The notes under the pieces: model-generated
Seen by the model: the letters and a program-made list of their open reading frames with translations, nothing else
Told to the model about the DNA's origin: nothing
The model's database searches: none
Source: Algoriphagus locisalis
GTDB taxonomy: Bacteria; Bacteroidota; Bacteroidia; Cytophagales; Cyclobacteriaceae
Length of the DNA: 64,000 nt
Reading direction: 5' to 3'
NCBI RefSeq assembly: GCF_900116615.1
Contig: NZ_FPBF01000001.1
Span: 415,625-479,624 of the forward strand
Program-made: the position numbers and the translations under genes
In this document: one piece after another, positions 45,985-53,900 of the stretch
How positions within the stretch are numbered: position 1 is the first letter of the stretch
How the letters are laid out: each line of letters begins with the position of its first letter

Positions 45985-46404
45985 ATGAAACTATCAACCC
46001 TCAATTTACTACCAAAAGCAACCTCCCTGGTGCTGGCCGCGCTATTTTTCTTCGCTTTTCTCCCCAATCAAACTGCTCAGGCTCAGACAGAGGAAGTACT
46101 GACTGAAGTTGATGTGATGCCACAGCCCACGGGTGGGCTCGCAGGTTGGAATACCTATTTGGCCGAAAACCTGAAATACCCGGAAGCTGCTCAGGAAAAG
46201 AAAATTGAAGGCACCGTGATCGTTAAGTTCGTGGTGTTGGATAGTGGAGAACTGGATCAAGTTGAAATCCTGCGAGGAATAGGCGGCGGTTGCGATGAAG
46301 AAGTATTGCGCCTTGTGAAGGAGGCTCCTAAATGGACACCGGGTAAAAAGGACGGAGAAGTTGTGAATGTTCAAATGAGGCTACCCGTGAGGTTCAAATT
46401 ATAA
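45985..46404 (+). CDS. Secreted stand-alone TonB C-terminal domain protein
   Basis: 139 residues. Signal peptide (to about 33, FFAFLPNQTAQAQ) then one TonB C-terminal domain (MPQPTGGLAGWNTYLAENLK, GTVIVKFVVLDSGELDQVEI, RLPVRFKL). It is close to the BlaR1 C-terminus (same GWNxYL, YPxxA, EILRGIGGG and RLPxRFKL blocks), so the two arose by duplication. It lacks the transmembrane anchor and Pro-rich linker of a working TonB, so it is unlikely to transduce energy itself. Confidence 0.85.
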   Translation: MKLSTLNLLPKATSLVLAALFFFAFLPNQTAQAQTEEVLTEVDVMPQPTGGLAGWNTYLAENLKYPEAAQEKKIEGTVIVKFVVLDSGELDQVEILRGIGGGCDEEVLRLVKEAPKWTPGKKDGEVVNVQMRLPVRFKL

Positions 46405-46436
46405 AGACTTAAGTTTTAATTAAAGGTGGAAAATGT

Positions 46437-46463
46437 CCAAAGCTTCTTTGGGCGTTTTTTTTT
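46437..46463 (+). terminator. Terminator after the TonB-domain gene
   Basis: CCAAAG (46437-46442) and CTTTGG (46446-46451) around a three-base loop, followed by GCG and nine T. It sits inside the upstream part of the next reading frame, supporting the later start at 46513. Confidence 0.7.
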
Positions 46464-46512
46464 GTTTATTGGCAAAACAGCTAGTTTAGAGGACTTATTT
46501 AGCAATTCTCCC

Positions 46513-46950
46513 ATGAATACGTCCAAACTAGTGCGTAAATTTTCCTTGTCTTCCGCCTTGCTGGTTTTCGTGCTAGGTACTTTTTCATGTAGCGCTGGGC
46601 TTGAAGAAAAGCTGGTTGGAGCATGGCAGGGATCTGATTATCTTTTTCAGAAAACAGGTGGGCCAGATATCGTCGTAACCGTAAATGGGGGCATAGAGCA
46701 ACATCTGAGAAGCAAATTGATCCTTGAGGAAGATGGCTCTTTTCAACGGTTGGTTGGAGAATATGACAATGGCAAAGGCACGTGGAGCGTGCAGGATGAT
46801 CAACTCATTGCCAGAAACGAATCCGGTGAGGAGGTGAATTACACCCTGATTAAAGTAAGTGATCATGAGCTGATTACACTTCACGGAGTAGAACTAGAAA
46901 CACCCAGTGGCGTATTGAAAGGCAAAATCAGGTTGTCCTACACTCGCTAA
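46513..46950 (+). CDS. Small lipoprotein with lipocalin-like character
   Basis: 145 residues from ATG 46513; an earlier in-frame start at 46426 would cross the terminator. Lipobox TFSC after MNTSKLVRKFSLSSALLVFV. The mature region is beta-rich with a LVGAWQGSDYLF opening and LEEDGSFQRLVGEYDNGKGT WSVQDDQL-type repeats, like lipocalin/META-type barrels. Function unknown. Confidence 0.7.
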   Translation: MNTSKLVRKFSLSSALLVFVLGTFSCSAGLEEKLVGAWQGSDYLFQKTGGPDIVVTVNGGIEQHLRSKLILEEDGSFQRLVGEYDNGKGTWSVQDDQLIARNESGEEVNYTLIKVSDHELITLHGVELETPSGVLKGKIRLSYTR

Positions 46951-47049
46951 CTAGATGGCTATTTGTCATGGACCAAAAATGTAACTGTGTAAGCAAAGAG
47001 CAATAGAAGCTTACCTAGCGATACAGGAAGGCCTTAGGACTTAATGTTA

Positions 47050-47100
47050 GCATAAGTCTCCGACTGCAAATATCAAACAGCAGCGAGAGATCGACTTTGC
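47050..47100. repeat. REP-like imperfect inverted repeat
   Basis: GCATAAGTC (47050-47058) faces GACTTTGC (47093-47100), with further CTCCGACTGC/GCAGCGAGAG similarity inside. The AAGTCTCCGACT word recalls REP elements mobilised by RAYT transposases in Bacteroidota. No RAYT gene is in the window. Confidence 0.45.
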
Positions 47101-47125
47101 ACCTAAAGATTAGTGTGAATTTAAT

Positions 47126-47220
47126 GATCCTGATAGGATCAAATTTTCCATTGCTATGGGTGAACCCCATGGGTTAGGAAACAGCATGATTTTATAGTTA
47201 TAATGACCCCGAAGAGGGTC
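47126..47220. repeat. Cluster of three short hairpins
   Basis: GATCCT/AGGATC (47126-47140), ATGGG/CCCAT (47156-47170) and GACCC/GGGTC (47205-47220). Hairpins one and three share the form GAyCC...GGrTC-GAAC/CAAA, suggesting a repeated unit. Confidence 0.45.
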
Positions 47221-47450
47221 GAACCTTTAGTTTGGGCACCAAGAGAAGCCTGTCTTCTGATCAGGAATGTATTAAGACTCAAACTAACTTGAGTTTGCAA
47301 CTTAATCCTGCCTAATTCCACTTTCTACGACATCTACTCCATTTCCATTTTTTCACCTTCAACTCCATAAAATCCATCAATGGTTTTTTGATTGAGTTCA
47401 AATTGGAGTAATTTATCGCCTCAAGTTATTTTCCCTAAATAATCTATACT

Positions 47451-48215
47451 ATGCAAAAGAGAATATTCTCGCTAGCTATTACAGCAAGTGCTTTGACTTT
47501 GAGTTCTTTAGCCAATGCTCAAGAAAAAACTCCTCCGCCTATGAAGCCAGAAGCGACCGAGTTTTATACGCCAGTACCCCCAAAAGTTACCCCAGGTGCA
47601 GAAAATACTGCTCCTCCATCAGATGCAATTGTACTTTTTGACGGAACTAGTCTGAATGGTTTTGTGAGTGCAAGAGACGGAAGTCCTGCTGCATGGACTA
47701 TAGAAAACGGTGAATTGGTAGTCACCAGAGGTAAGGGTGATATTCAGTCCAAGTTGCCTTTTGGCGATGCCCAGTATCACGTAGAATGGTCTGCTCCTAC
47801 AGAAATCGTAGGTGAAGGTCAAGGCAGAGGCAATTCCGGATTCTTTTTGATGGGAATGTATGAAGTGCAGGTGTTGGACAGTTACGAGAGTAAAACCTAT
47901 ACAAATGGACAGGCTGGAAGTATCTACAAACAGCATCCACCGTTGGCTATGGCACTAAGACCTCCAGGCGAGTGGAACTACTACGATATCATCTTCAAAG
48001 CGCCTCGATTTAACAAGGATGGTATTGTGACCTCCCCTGCTACAGTGACTGTGATAATGAACGGGGTAGTAGTTCAGAACCATGTAACCCTAAAAGGTCC
48101 TACTGAATACATAGGTATTCCAAATTACAAAGCACATCCTGAGAAGTTACCAATCAAACTTCAGGATCATGGCAACCCGGTGCGATTCAGAAATATCTGG
48201 GTTAGGGAGTTGTAA
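47451..48215 (+). CDS. DUF1080 (3-keto-disaccharide hydrolase-like) secreted protein
   Basis: 254 residues. Signal peptide (to about 23, SLANAQ), then a DUF1080 concanavalin-like fold with VLFDGTSLNGFVS, WTIENGELVV, GRGNSGFFLMGMYEVQVLDS and GSIYKQHPPL, ending in PVRFRNIWVREL. The family includes 3-keto-disaccharide and other glycan-active proteins; substrate not predictable. Monocistronic, with a perfect terminator palindrome downstream. Confidence 0.88.
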   Translation: MQKRIFSLAITASALTLSSLANAQEKTPPPMKPEATEFYTPVPPKVTPGAENTAPPSDAIVLFDGTSLNGFVSARDGSPAAWTIENGELVVTRGKGDIQSKLPFGDAQYHVEWSAPTEIVGEGQGRGNSGFFLMGMYEVQVLDSYESKTYTNGQAGSIYKQHPPLAMALRPPGEWNYYDIIFKAPRFNKDGIVTSPATVTVIMNGVVVQNHVTLKGPTEYIGIPNYKAHPEKLPIKLQDHGNPVRFRNIWVREL

Positions 48216-48253
48216 AAAATAAAGGCTTGGAAATTTCCAAGCCTTTATTTTTT
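48214..48253. terminator. Perfect palindromic bidirectional terminator
   Basis: AAAGGCTTGGAAA (48221-48233) is directly followed by its exact complement TTTCCAAGCCTTT (48234-48246), with A- and T-runs on either side. It ends the DUF1080 gene (plus) and the 48265 gene (minus). Confidence 0.85.
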
Positions 48254-48264
48254 GATCTAAGCTT

Positions 48265-48678
48265 TTAAAACGCCAACGCAGCCAGTCCGAGTTTACTCTT
48301 CAGTGGGTTGATAGATTTCAATATTTGTCCTGAATACTTTTTGAATAAATCGTTCCCGAGTAAGCTGGTAAGGAACTTTGTACGATTGTTTTTCAATCCT
48401 AAAAAGGCCGCCTTTTTGTCATCGTCAGACTTTCCGCTTTTGCTGATATTCATCAGTTGATCCACAAAGCTGGAATTTTCTTTAGTCAGCTTGTCTTTTT
48501 GATCCGAATTTAGTCCCAAGCCATCTGTAGTGTTGAGGATTCCCAGAACCTGCGTGGACAAATCCATCTCTGGGATGTTCATTTTTGGAGTTTTAACAGA
48601 AGGAATAGACTGGGCATTTACATTTGAAGCTAAGAAAAAGAAGAGTGCAAAGCCTAGGATTAATTTCAATTTGTTCAT
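48265..48678 (-). CDS. Small secreted protein, paralogue 1
   Basis: 137 residues. Signal peptide (MNKLKLILGFALFFFLASNV, cleaved after NAQ). Helical mature part with GLNSDQKDKLTKENSSFVDQ, GKSDDDKKAAFLGLKNNR and a Lys-rich C-terminus (LKSINPLKSKLGLAALAF). It shares spacing and blocks with the next gene upstream (LTSSQKEELKKSNSGFLDEV, GSDSDDAKIKK, KRKYKLATLII), so the two are paralogues. Family not recognised. Confidence 0.75.
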   Translation of the reverse strand: MNKLKLILGFALFFFLASNVNAQSIPSVKTPKMNIPEMDLSTQVLGILNTTDGLGLNSDQKDKLTKENSSFVDQLMNISKSGKSDDDKKAAFLGLKNNRTKFLTSLLGNDLFKKYSGQILKSINPLKSKLGLAALAF

Positions 48679-48696
48679 CGTAATGGTAGTTTGTTG

Positions 48697-49083
48697 TTAA
48701 ATAATAAGAGTTGCCAGTTTATACTTTCTCTTGAAAGGAGCAACTTGTTTTTTGACTTTTTTACGGTAATCCTTCACCGCGCTATCCCCAAGAATTCCTC
48801 CTAACTTGGAGTTTTGCTTCTTGGTGAGGTCTGTGATTTTCTTGATTTTGGCATCGTCAGAATCAGAACCTCCGGCAATATCGATTACCTCATCTAAGAA
48901 GCCACTGTTACTTTTCTTGAGTTCCTCTTTCTGTGAACTAGTCAGTTCCAGATCGTTTCCAGGCTCAAAGGCACTTAACATATCCTTTTTGAAATCCGGA
49001 GATGGCAAAATGATTTTTTGAGCCGAAGCTTGCCAGCTGATTGCTAATAACAGCATTGCGAATAAGAGAGATTTGATTTTCAT
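48697..49083 (-). CDS. Small secreted protein, paralogue 2
   Basis: 128 residues. Signal peptide (MKIKSLLFAMLLLAISWQAS, cleaved after AQ). Same block pattern as the 48265 protein: a QKEELKKSN-S-F helix, an Asp/Ser-rich turn, a Lys-rich core and a short hydrophobic tail. The two genes are 18 bases apart on the same strand with the DUF937-like gene 25 bases upstream, so all three are probably one operon. Function unknown. Confidence 0.75.
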   Translation of the reverse strand: MKIKSLLFAMLLLAISWQASAQKIILPSPDFKKDMLSAFEPGNDLELTSSQKEELKKSNSGFLDEVIDIAGGSDSDDAKIKKITDLTKKQNSKLGGILGDSAVKDYRKKVKKQVAPFKRKYKLATLII

Positions 49084-49108
49084 AAGTAGGGAGTTTAAGT
49101 TGAATCGT

Positions 49109-49615
49109 TTACTTAAAGAGCCCTTTGCCCATATTCATCAGCCCACCCAGATCCAATCCTCCACTTCCACCTTTTCCTCCGCCCATCAGCGAACCCAGTA
49201 AATCGCTAGGATTGATATTGCCCTGACCACCCTGTACGGATGAAATCAGTGAAGACATGATATCATTATTATCCTGTGGAGCATCATTCACCCGCTTGTT
49301 GAAGAAGTTCATGATCATGGGAAGTGCAGCTGCGGCTATTCCCATTGCTTGCTCTTTGGAGATTCCCAGTTTTTCCATGAGGTTTTGGGAAACGTCTCCC
49401 TGCAAATTATTGATTACAGGTGCACTGGGAGAGGTTTCGCCTCCCGAAAACATTTCTTTGATAGCACTCAGATCTCCCGATGCAACCTGCTTCTGCACAC
49501 TAGATGCAATCGAGTCTTTTAATACTGAGGCCGAAGCTCCAGCCTGGTTTTGATTCATTCCGGCGAGCATTTCCTGTAGCGGGCCTTCCGCCATACTTAA
49601 CAATTGTTCTAGCAT
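49109..49615 (-). CDS. DUF937-like protein
   Basis: 168 residues, no signal peptide. Gln/Ala/Gly-rich with a DUF937-type pattern: MLEQLLSMAEGPLQEMLAGM, VSQNLMEKLGISKEQAMGIA, AALPMIMNFFNKRV, and a glycine-rich tail (LLGSLMGGGKGGSGGLDLGG). YidB/DUF937 proteins have no agreed function. It is the first gene of the three-gene minus-strand set. Confidence 0.75.
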   Translation of the reverse strand: MLEQLLSMAEGPLQEMLAGMNQNQAGASASVLKDSIASSVQKQVASGDLSAIKEMFSGGETSPSAPVINNLQGDVSQNLMEKLGISKEQAMGIAAAALPMIMNFFNKRVNDAPQDNNDIMSSLISSVQGGQGNINPSDLLGSLMGGGKGGSGGLDLGGLMNMGKGLFK

Positions 49616-49750
49616 GATTATAAAAGTTTGTTTGGTGTAATTTCAAGAAATAGGAAAAGTAATCCAATAAAAAATATAAAAAATGCAAAAATGGGCAGTC
49701 TCAGTTGCTTTTCCATTTCTCACTACTTTTACAAGGAATTAAAATCCGCT

Positions 49751-50422
49751 TTAGTTTTTACTCCCAAAGCATTGGACGCCCATAAAATAGGGTACATTGT
49801 CTGATTCCCTGTTGTTGTAAACCTGAGCGCCACAACCCAATTCCTCAAAATTAGGATTGAGAATACTTTTTCTGTGGGCAGGTGAGCTCATCCAAAGTTG
49901 CACCACTTCCCGGGCATAGGTCAAATAGGTATGCGGAAGGATTACTTCCCGGCTATTATTAGCATAGGTGTACATTCCTCCACTTCTGGGAATATTGATT
50001 TTCCTTCCCGGCTGATACTGCAAAGCTATGCTTGAGCTAATGTTTTCTCCTATATAGGCTCGGTTTACATTTTCTCTTGCAAATCGCTCCCCAATGGTTT
50101 TTTTGCCTTTTACCCTGCTGACATGGGAATAGAAATTATAGCTCACCATATCACTGGCATGCTCTGATGCTACTTTTTCTATTTGATCAGAATACTCAAA
50201 AGGTTTCAAGCCATGCTTGACGCGTTCCTCATTGGTGGCGTAAAACATAGCAGCCTGCAAAAGCCCCCGGTCTATTTTTTTGTAATTGATGGTTTGATTA
50301 ACTGCTGCAAGCTGGAAAAATTGCGATGGTGTGAAGCGATTGTAATCTGAGGGGATCCAAGTTTGGGCAAGCAAATTATTGGCAAATAACAGTAGGGTAA
50401 AGGCAAGAAACTGGAATTTCAA
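49751..50422 (-). CDS. Secreted CAP-domain (SCP/YkwD-like) protein
   Basis: 223 residues. Signal peptide (to about 19, LLFANNLLAQ) then a CAP domain: NEERVKHGLKPFEYSDQIEK, VASEHASDMVSYNFYSHVSR, AYIGENISSS and LWMSSPAHRKSILNPNFEEL with the conserved His/Glu/Ser positions, ending ECxAQVYN-type (here LGCGAQVYNN). Bacterial CAP proteins are extracellular; function is generally unknown. Confidence 0.9.
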   Translation of the reverse strand: MKFQFLAFTLLLFANNLLAQTWIPSDYNRFTPSQFFQLAAVNQTINYKKIDRGLLQAAMFYATNEERVKHGLKPFEYSDQIEKVASEHASDMVSYNFYSHVSRVKGKKTIGERFARENVNRAYIGENISSSIALQYQPGRKINIPRSGGMYTYANNSREVILPHTYLTYAREVVQLWMSSPAHRKSILNPNFEELGCGAQVYNNRESDNVPYFMGVQCFGSKN

Positions 50423-50530
50423 GTGTGCGGATTTTTGAAAATGAGAGTTGGATTAATCTTATTTCTAGACGAAAAATTGAAGAGAATATTTTATTTGAAA
50501 TGGATGAATTTCTTTACGGATAAACGCAAT

Positions 50531-50705
50531 TCTACCAGTAAAAGATAAAAAGCGACTTAAAGTATGGTAAACACTAGCGTTGCTGGTACTTCAGCCTGTC
50601 CCGCTCCTGCGGGAGTCTTCGGTCTCCCGATAGCTATCGGGAGGTCTTCTGGCAGGTTGAGCAGAGAAATTTTGGTCACTGGCATCCTTGCGGATAATCA
50701 TATTA
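50531..50705 (+). repeat. Palindrome-centred intergenic repeat, copy 1
   Basis: Left arm 50593-50625 is identical in 33 of 33 positions to 58195-58227, and right arm 50655-50686 matches 58249-58280 in 30 of 32. The centre differs: here a perfect 20-base palindrome CTCCCGATAGCTATCGGGAG (50624-50643). A TCCCGC/GCGGGA hairpin lies at 50599-50614. Weaker similarity extends left to TCTACCAGTA (50531) and right to CATATTA (50705). Confidence 0.8.
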
Positions 50706-50948
50706 CTTATTCACTGCATTTGCAGATAATACATTGGATTACTATTGTTTAAGTATCAGATTATTTGGTGATAATGACTTTTTTTAAACAATAAATTTTA
50801 ATTTGTAGGGGAGTTTTCAGAATAGGTTTTTCCGTCAGGTGAAATTACAATTCGATTAGTTTTTGAAAATTCAGAGATGATTTTTTCTCATCTCTAGCTT
50901 ACACATTGGACAGCGTGCTGGCGGTTTAGCATTTCTTTCTTCTCATTA

Positions 50949-50980
50949 TTGACAGGATATTTTATAATTAAACTTATAAT
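50949..50980 (+). promoter_or_regulatory. Possible sigma70-like promoter
   Basis: TTGACA (50949-50954) and TATAAT (50975-50980) with a long 20-base spacer, ending nine bases before the ATG. It is unlike the TAnnTTTG promoters of other genes here; low confidence because the spacer is off-consensus and the region is AT-rich. Confidence 0.25.
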
Positions 50981-50988
50981 TTTTATTT

Positions 50989-53900
50989 ATGGCTACTTTG
51001 AAAATCAAGCTGAAAGGACAAGATCATTTGCCATTCATAGCAGGAGAGGATCAGGGCTTTGACCTCTATCAGCTGGATAAAGCTTACACCGTGCTGAGTC
51101 CCACCCGTGGCGATGTGCCTGAGCAGACCGTAGAACTCGATGATGATCGTATCATTGAGTTTGAATTTGAAGACGACACGGTATGGATGGGCGATAGCGA
51201 GTCCTTACACTCCCTTTTTCCTCAAGAGTTAAAAAGATCGGCTTCGGGAGATGAGCTTTATCTTCCCGATGAACTTGCCTCCGAGTTTCAGGATCGGGGA
51301 GTATTCAAAAAAGTAGCCATCAGGCTGGTCAAGATTTTTGTAAAAAAGAATATCATACCGCCTAAAATAAAGGAACTGGCAACCAAGCTGGAAAATAAGC
51401 AACTGGCGTTTCCGGGCGAATCCTTTGAAAAAATCGGGCATGGTCTTCTGACCCAATGTTCTACAGCTATTGAGCTGAGTCCCTTGAAATTTGGCCGTGA
51501 CGGTGCTGCCAAATTGAAGGTCGATGATGCATATGTGCTTCTGCTTCACGGCACGGCATCATCCACCCAGAGTTCCTTTGGGGATCTAGGGAAATCTGAT
51601 CAGTGGCAAAAACTTTTTGATGATGAGGACAATTCCGGGAAATACAAAGCAGATCATATACTGGCTTTCCAGCATCGGACCTTGACTTCCAGCCCTTTGG
51701 AAAATATTCTTGTTTTGGTAAAGAGCCTACCGGCGAATATAAAGCTAGACCTACTCAGCCAATCCCGAGGTGGCTTACTGGCTGAGTTACTGGCAAGGTT
51801 CTGTGCCGGTGAGGATAAAATCGGCTTTGATAAGGCCGAAAAGGAACTGTTTACCAAACACAAAAGAGCTAAGGAATTAGAAGATATAGCGGCTATTTCA
51901 AAAATCGTTAAGGAGAAAAACATTCAGGTTCGATCGATGGTACGTGTTGCTGCACCGGCTAATGGCACCACACTGGCATCCGGTAGATTGAATATTTACC
52001 TAAACGTCACCTTTAATTTGGTTGGCTTGGCAGTGGGGCATGTGGGGAATCCGGTTTTCGTTGCTTTCAAGGAATTCATCATGGCTGCTGTCGCCTGCAA
52101 AGATGATGCAGATGTGCTTCCTGGCCTGGAAGCTATGAATCCCAAATCGCCATTCATCAAGGCACTGAATAATCAAGCGACGGAGGTTAAGATAGATTTT
52201 CCTTTATTGGTCGTAGGAGGTAGTGCCGAACTGAGTTTTACTTTTAAAACGCTGGTGGTACTGCTGGGTAAGTTTTTCTTTTTGGGAAAAAATGACCTGG
52301 TCGTCGATACGGAAAGTATGAAATGGGGATCGCCTCGGAAAGACGATCAAGTAGGGATTTATATGGAGGAAAGTGGAAAAATTGACCACTTCAAGTATTT
52401 CTGCAGTCCACAAACCTTAACTGCTATTGCGGCAGGGCTTGCTGCACAACCCGGCAAATTTCCAGCAGAATACACCTTAAGAAGTAACTATGGTACTCGT
52501 GGTAGTCTTGGTATAGAACAGGGCTCTTATGTGGCTTCGGAGGTTTCCGGAGACAAGCCGATTTTGATTCTGATCCCTGGGATAATGGGTTCAAATATTG
52601 GGAAATCCCCGCAGGCAGCTAATGTAAAAGAAGAACTCATTTGGATAAATTACCTGGGTTTTTTTAGGGGAGGGTTATCCCAATTGAAGCTTGGAGAAAA
52701 CAATTCGAGTGACCTGAATGCACTTTCTCTAATCAAAACATCGTACCATGATTTGGGTAAAAAGTTAGCGGAAACCTACGATGTGGTCACTTTCCAGTTT
52801 GATTGGAGAAAGCCCCTGAAAGACACCGCTGCTGTTTTCGAACGTAAAATAGATGAGCTGTTGAAGAAAGAGCAACCCATCAAAATTGTGGCTCATAGTA
52901 TGGGGGGCGTTTTGGTCAGGGATTTTATGGTATATTATTCTAAAACCTGGAACAGGCTAAATACTTCAGTTGGGTTTCGGGGAATATTTCTGGGTTCTCC
53001 TCTGGGTGGATCTTTCAGGATTCCCTACGTACTTTTTGGCAAGGACAGTTTGATAAAGCTGTTGGGCAAAATCGACATAAGGCATTCTACCAAGGAACTT
53101 CTTCAATACTTCTGTGATTTCCCGGGAATTCTCAACCTCTTACCTATAGATCCGAATGGGAAATTCGATTTCTCAGATCCGAAACTCTGGCAAAAAATGA
53201 GGACAGCGCATGGAGACGAAGGCTGGCCAATTCCCGATGAGGGTTTGCTGGCCGAGTTTGGTGAGCATCAGCGTAAGATCTGGTCAATAAAGGAGCCTTT
53301 GGATTTCAGTAACTTTACCTACATCGCGGGACAAAGCGGTAAAAAGAGTTTTACAGTTTCCAATATGGAGATAGATAAAGGGAAGCTGGAATTTTTTGCC
53401 ACTCACCAGGGGGATGAGAGTGTAACTTGGGCGTCGGGAATTCCAGGCTCTATGATGGTTAATAATCAGGTTTACTACGCCAATGTCACCCATGGAAGTC
53501 TGGCCAAGGAAAAGAATCTTTTCAGGGCCATCGAAGAACTGCTGATTTTTGGCAGTACAAAAAGGCTTCAAAATAGTCTTCCCACCACAAGAGGTGATGA
53601 GAAGGAATTTACACCTACCGAGACAGAGATTTTCGATATCAGTGAGGAAAATCTTGTTTCCACCGTTTTAGGTATTGCTGAGCCGGAGGAAATTTGGCAA
53701 AATGAAAAGCCAATCTCTGTACTAGTGACCAATGGCGATCTGAAATATGCGCGATATCCCGTATTGGCTGGTCACTTTGAAAACGATGTGATTTTGAATG
53801 CCGAAGCCGCAATTGATAAGCATTTGGGAGGAGAATTGGGAAGGCTTTTTTCCTTGGGCTTATATCCGGGAAAAATAGGTTCCAATCAAATAGTGCTCAA

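Larger units (their letters stand above)
46951..47450. other. Repeat-rich intergenic region without genes
   Basis: 500 bases with no credible ORF. 47050-47100 carries an imperfect long inverted repeat and 47126-47220 a cluster of three hairpins. The last 100 bases are T/C-rich and lead to the DUF1080 gene. Confidence 0.6.
50423..50988. other. Intergenic region carrying the first flanking repeat
   Basis: 566 bases between the CAP gene (minus) and the CHAT-protein gene (plus). It contains the palindrome-centred repeat (50531-50705), a short spurious ORF across the repeat (50564-50752, not accepted) and a possible promoter at 50949-50980. Confidence 0.7.

Noticed and set aside
50564..50752. 62-residue plus-strand ORF across repeat copy 1
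   Set aside because: Composition follows the repeat's palindromes (PAPAGVFGLPIAIGRSSGR); copy 2 does not keep the frame and no start signal or conserved motif is visible.
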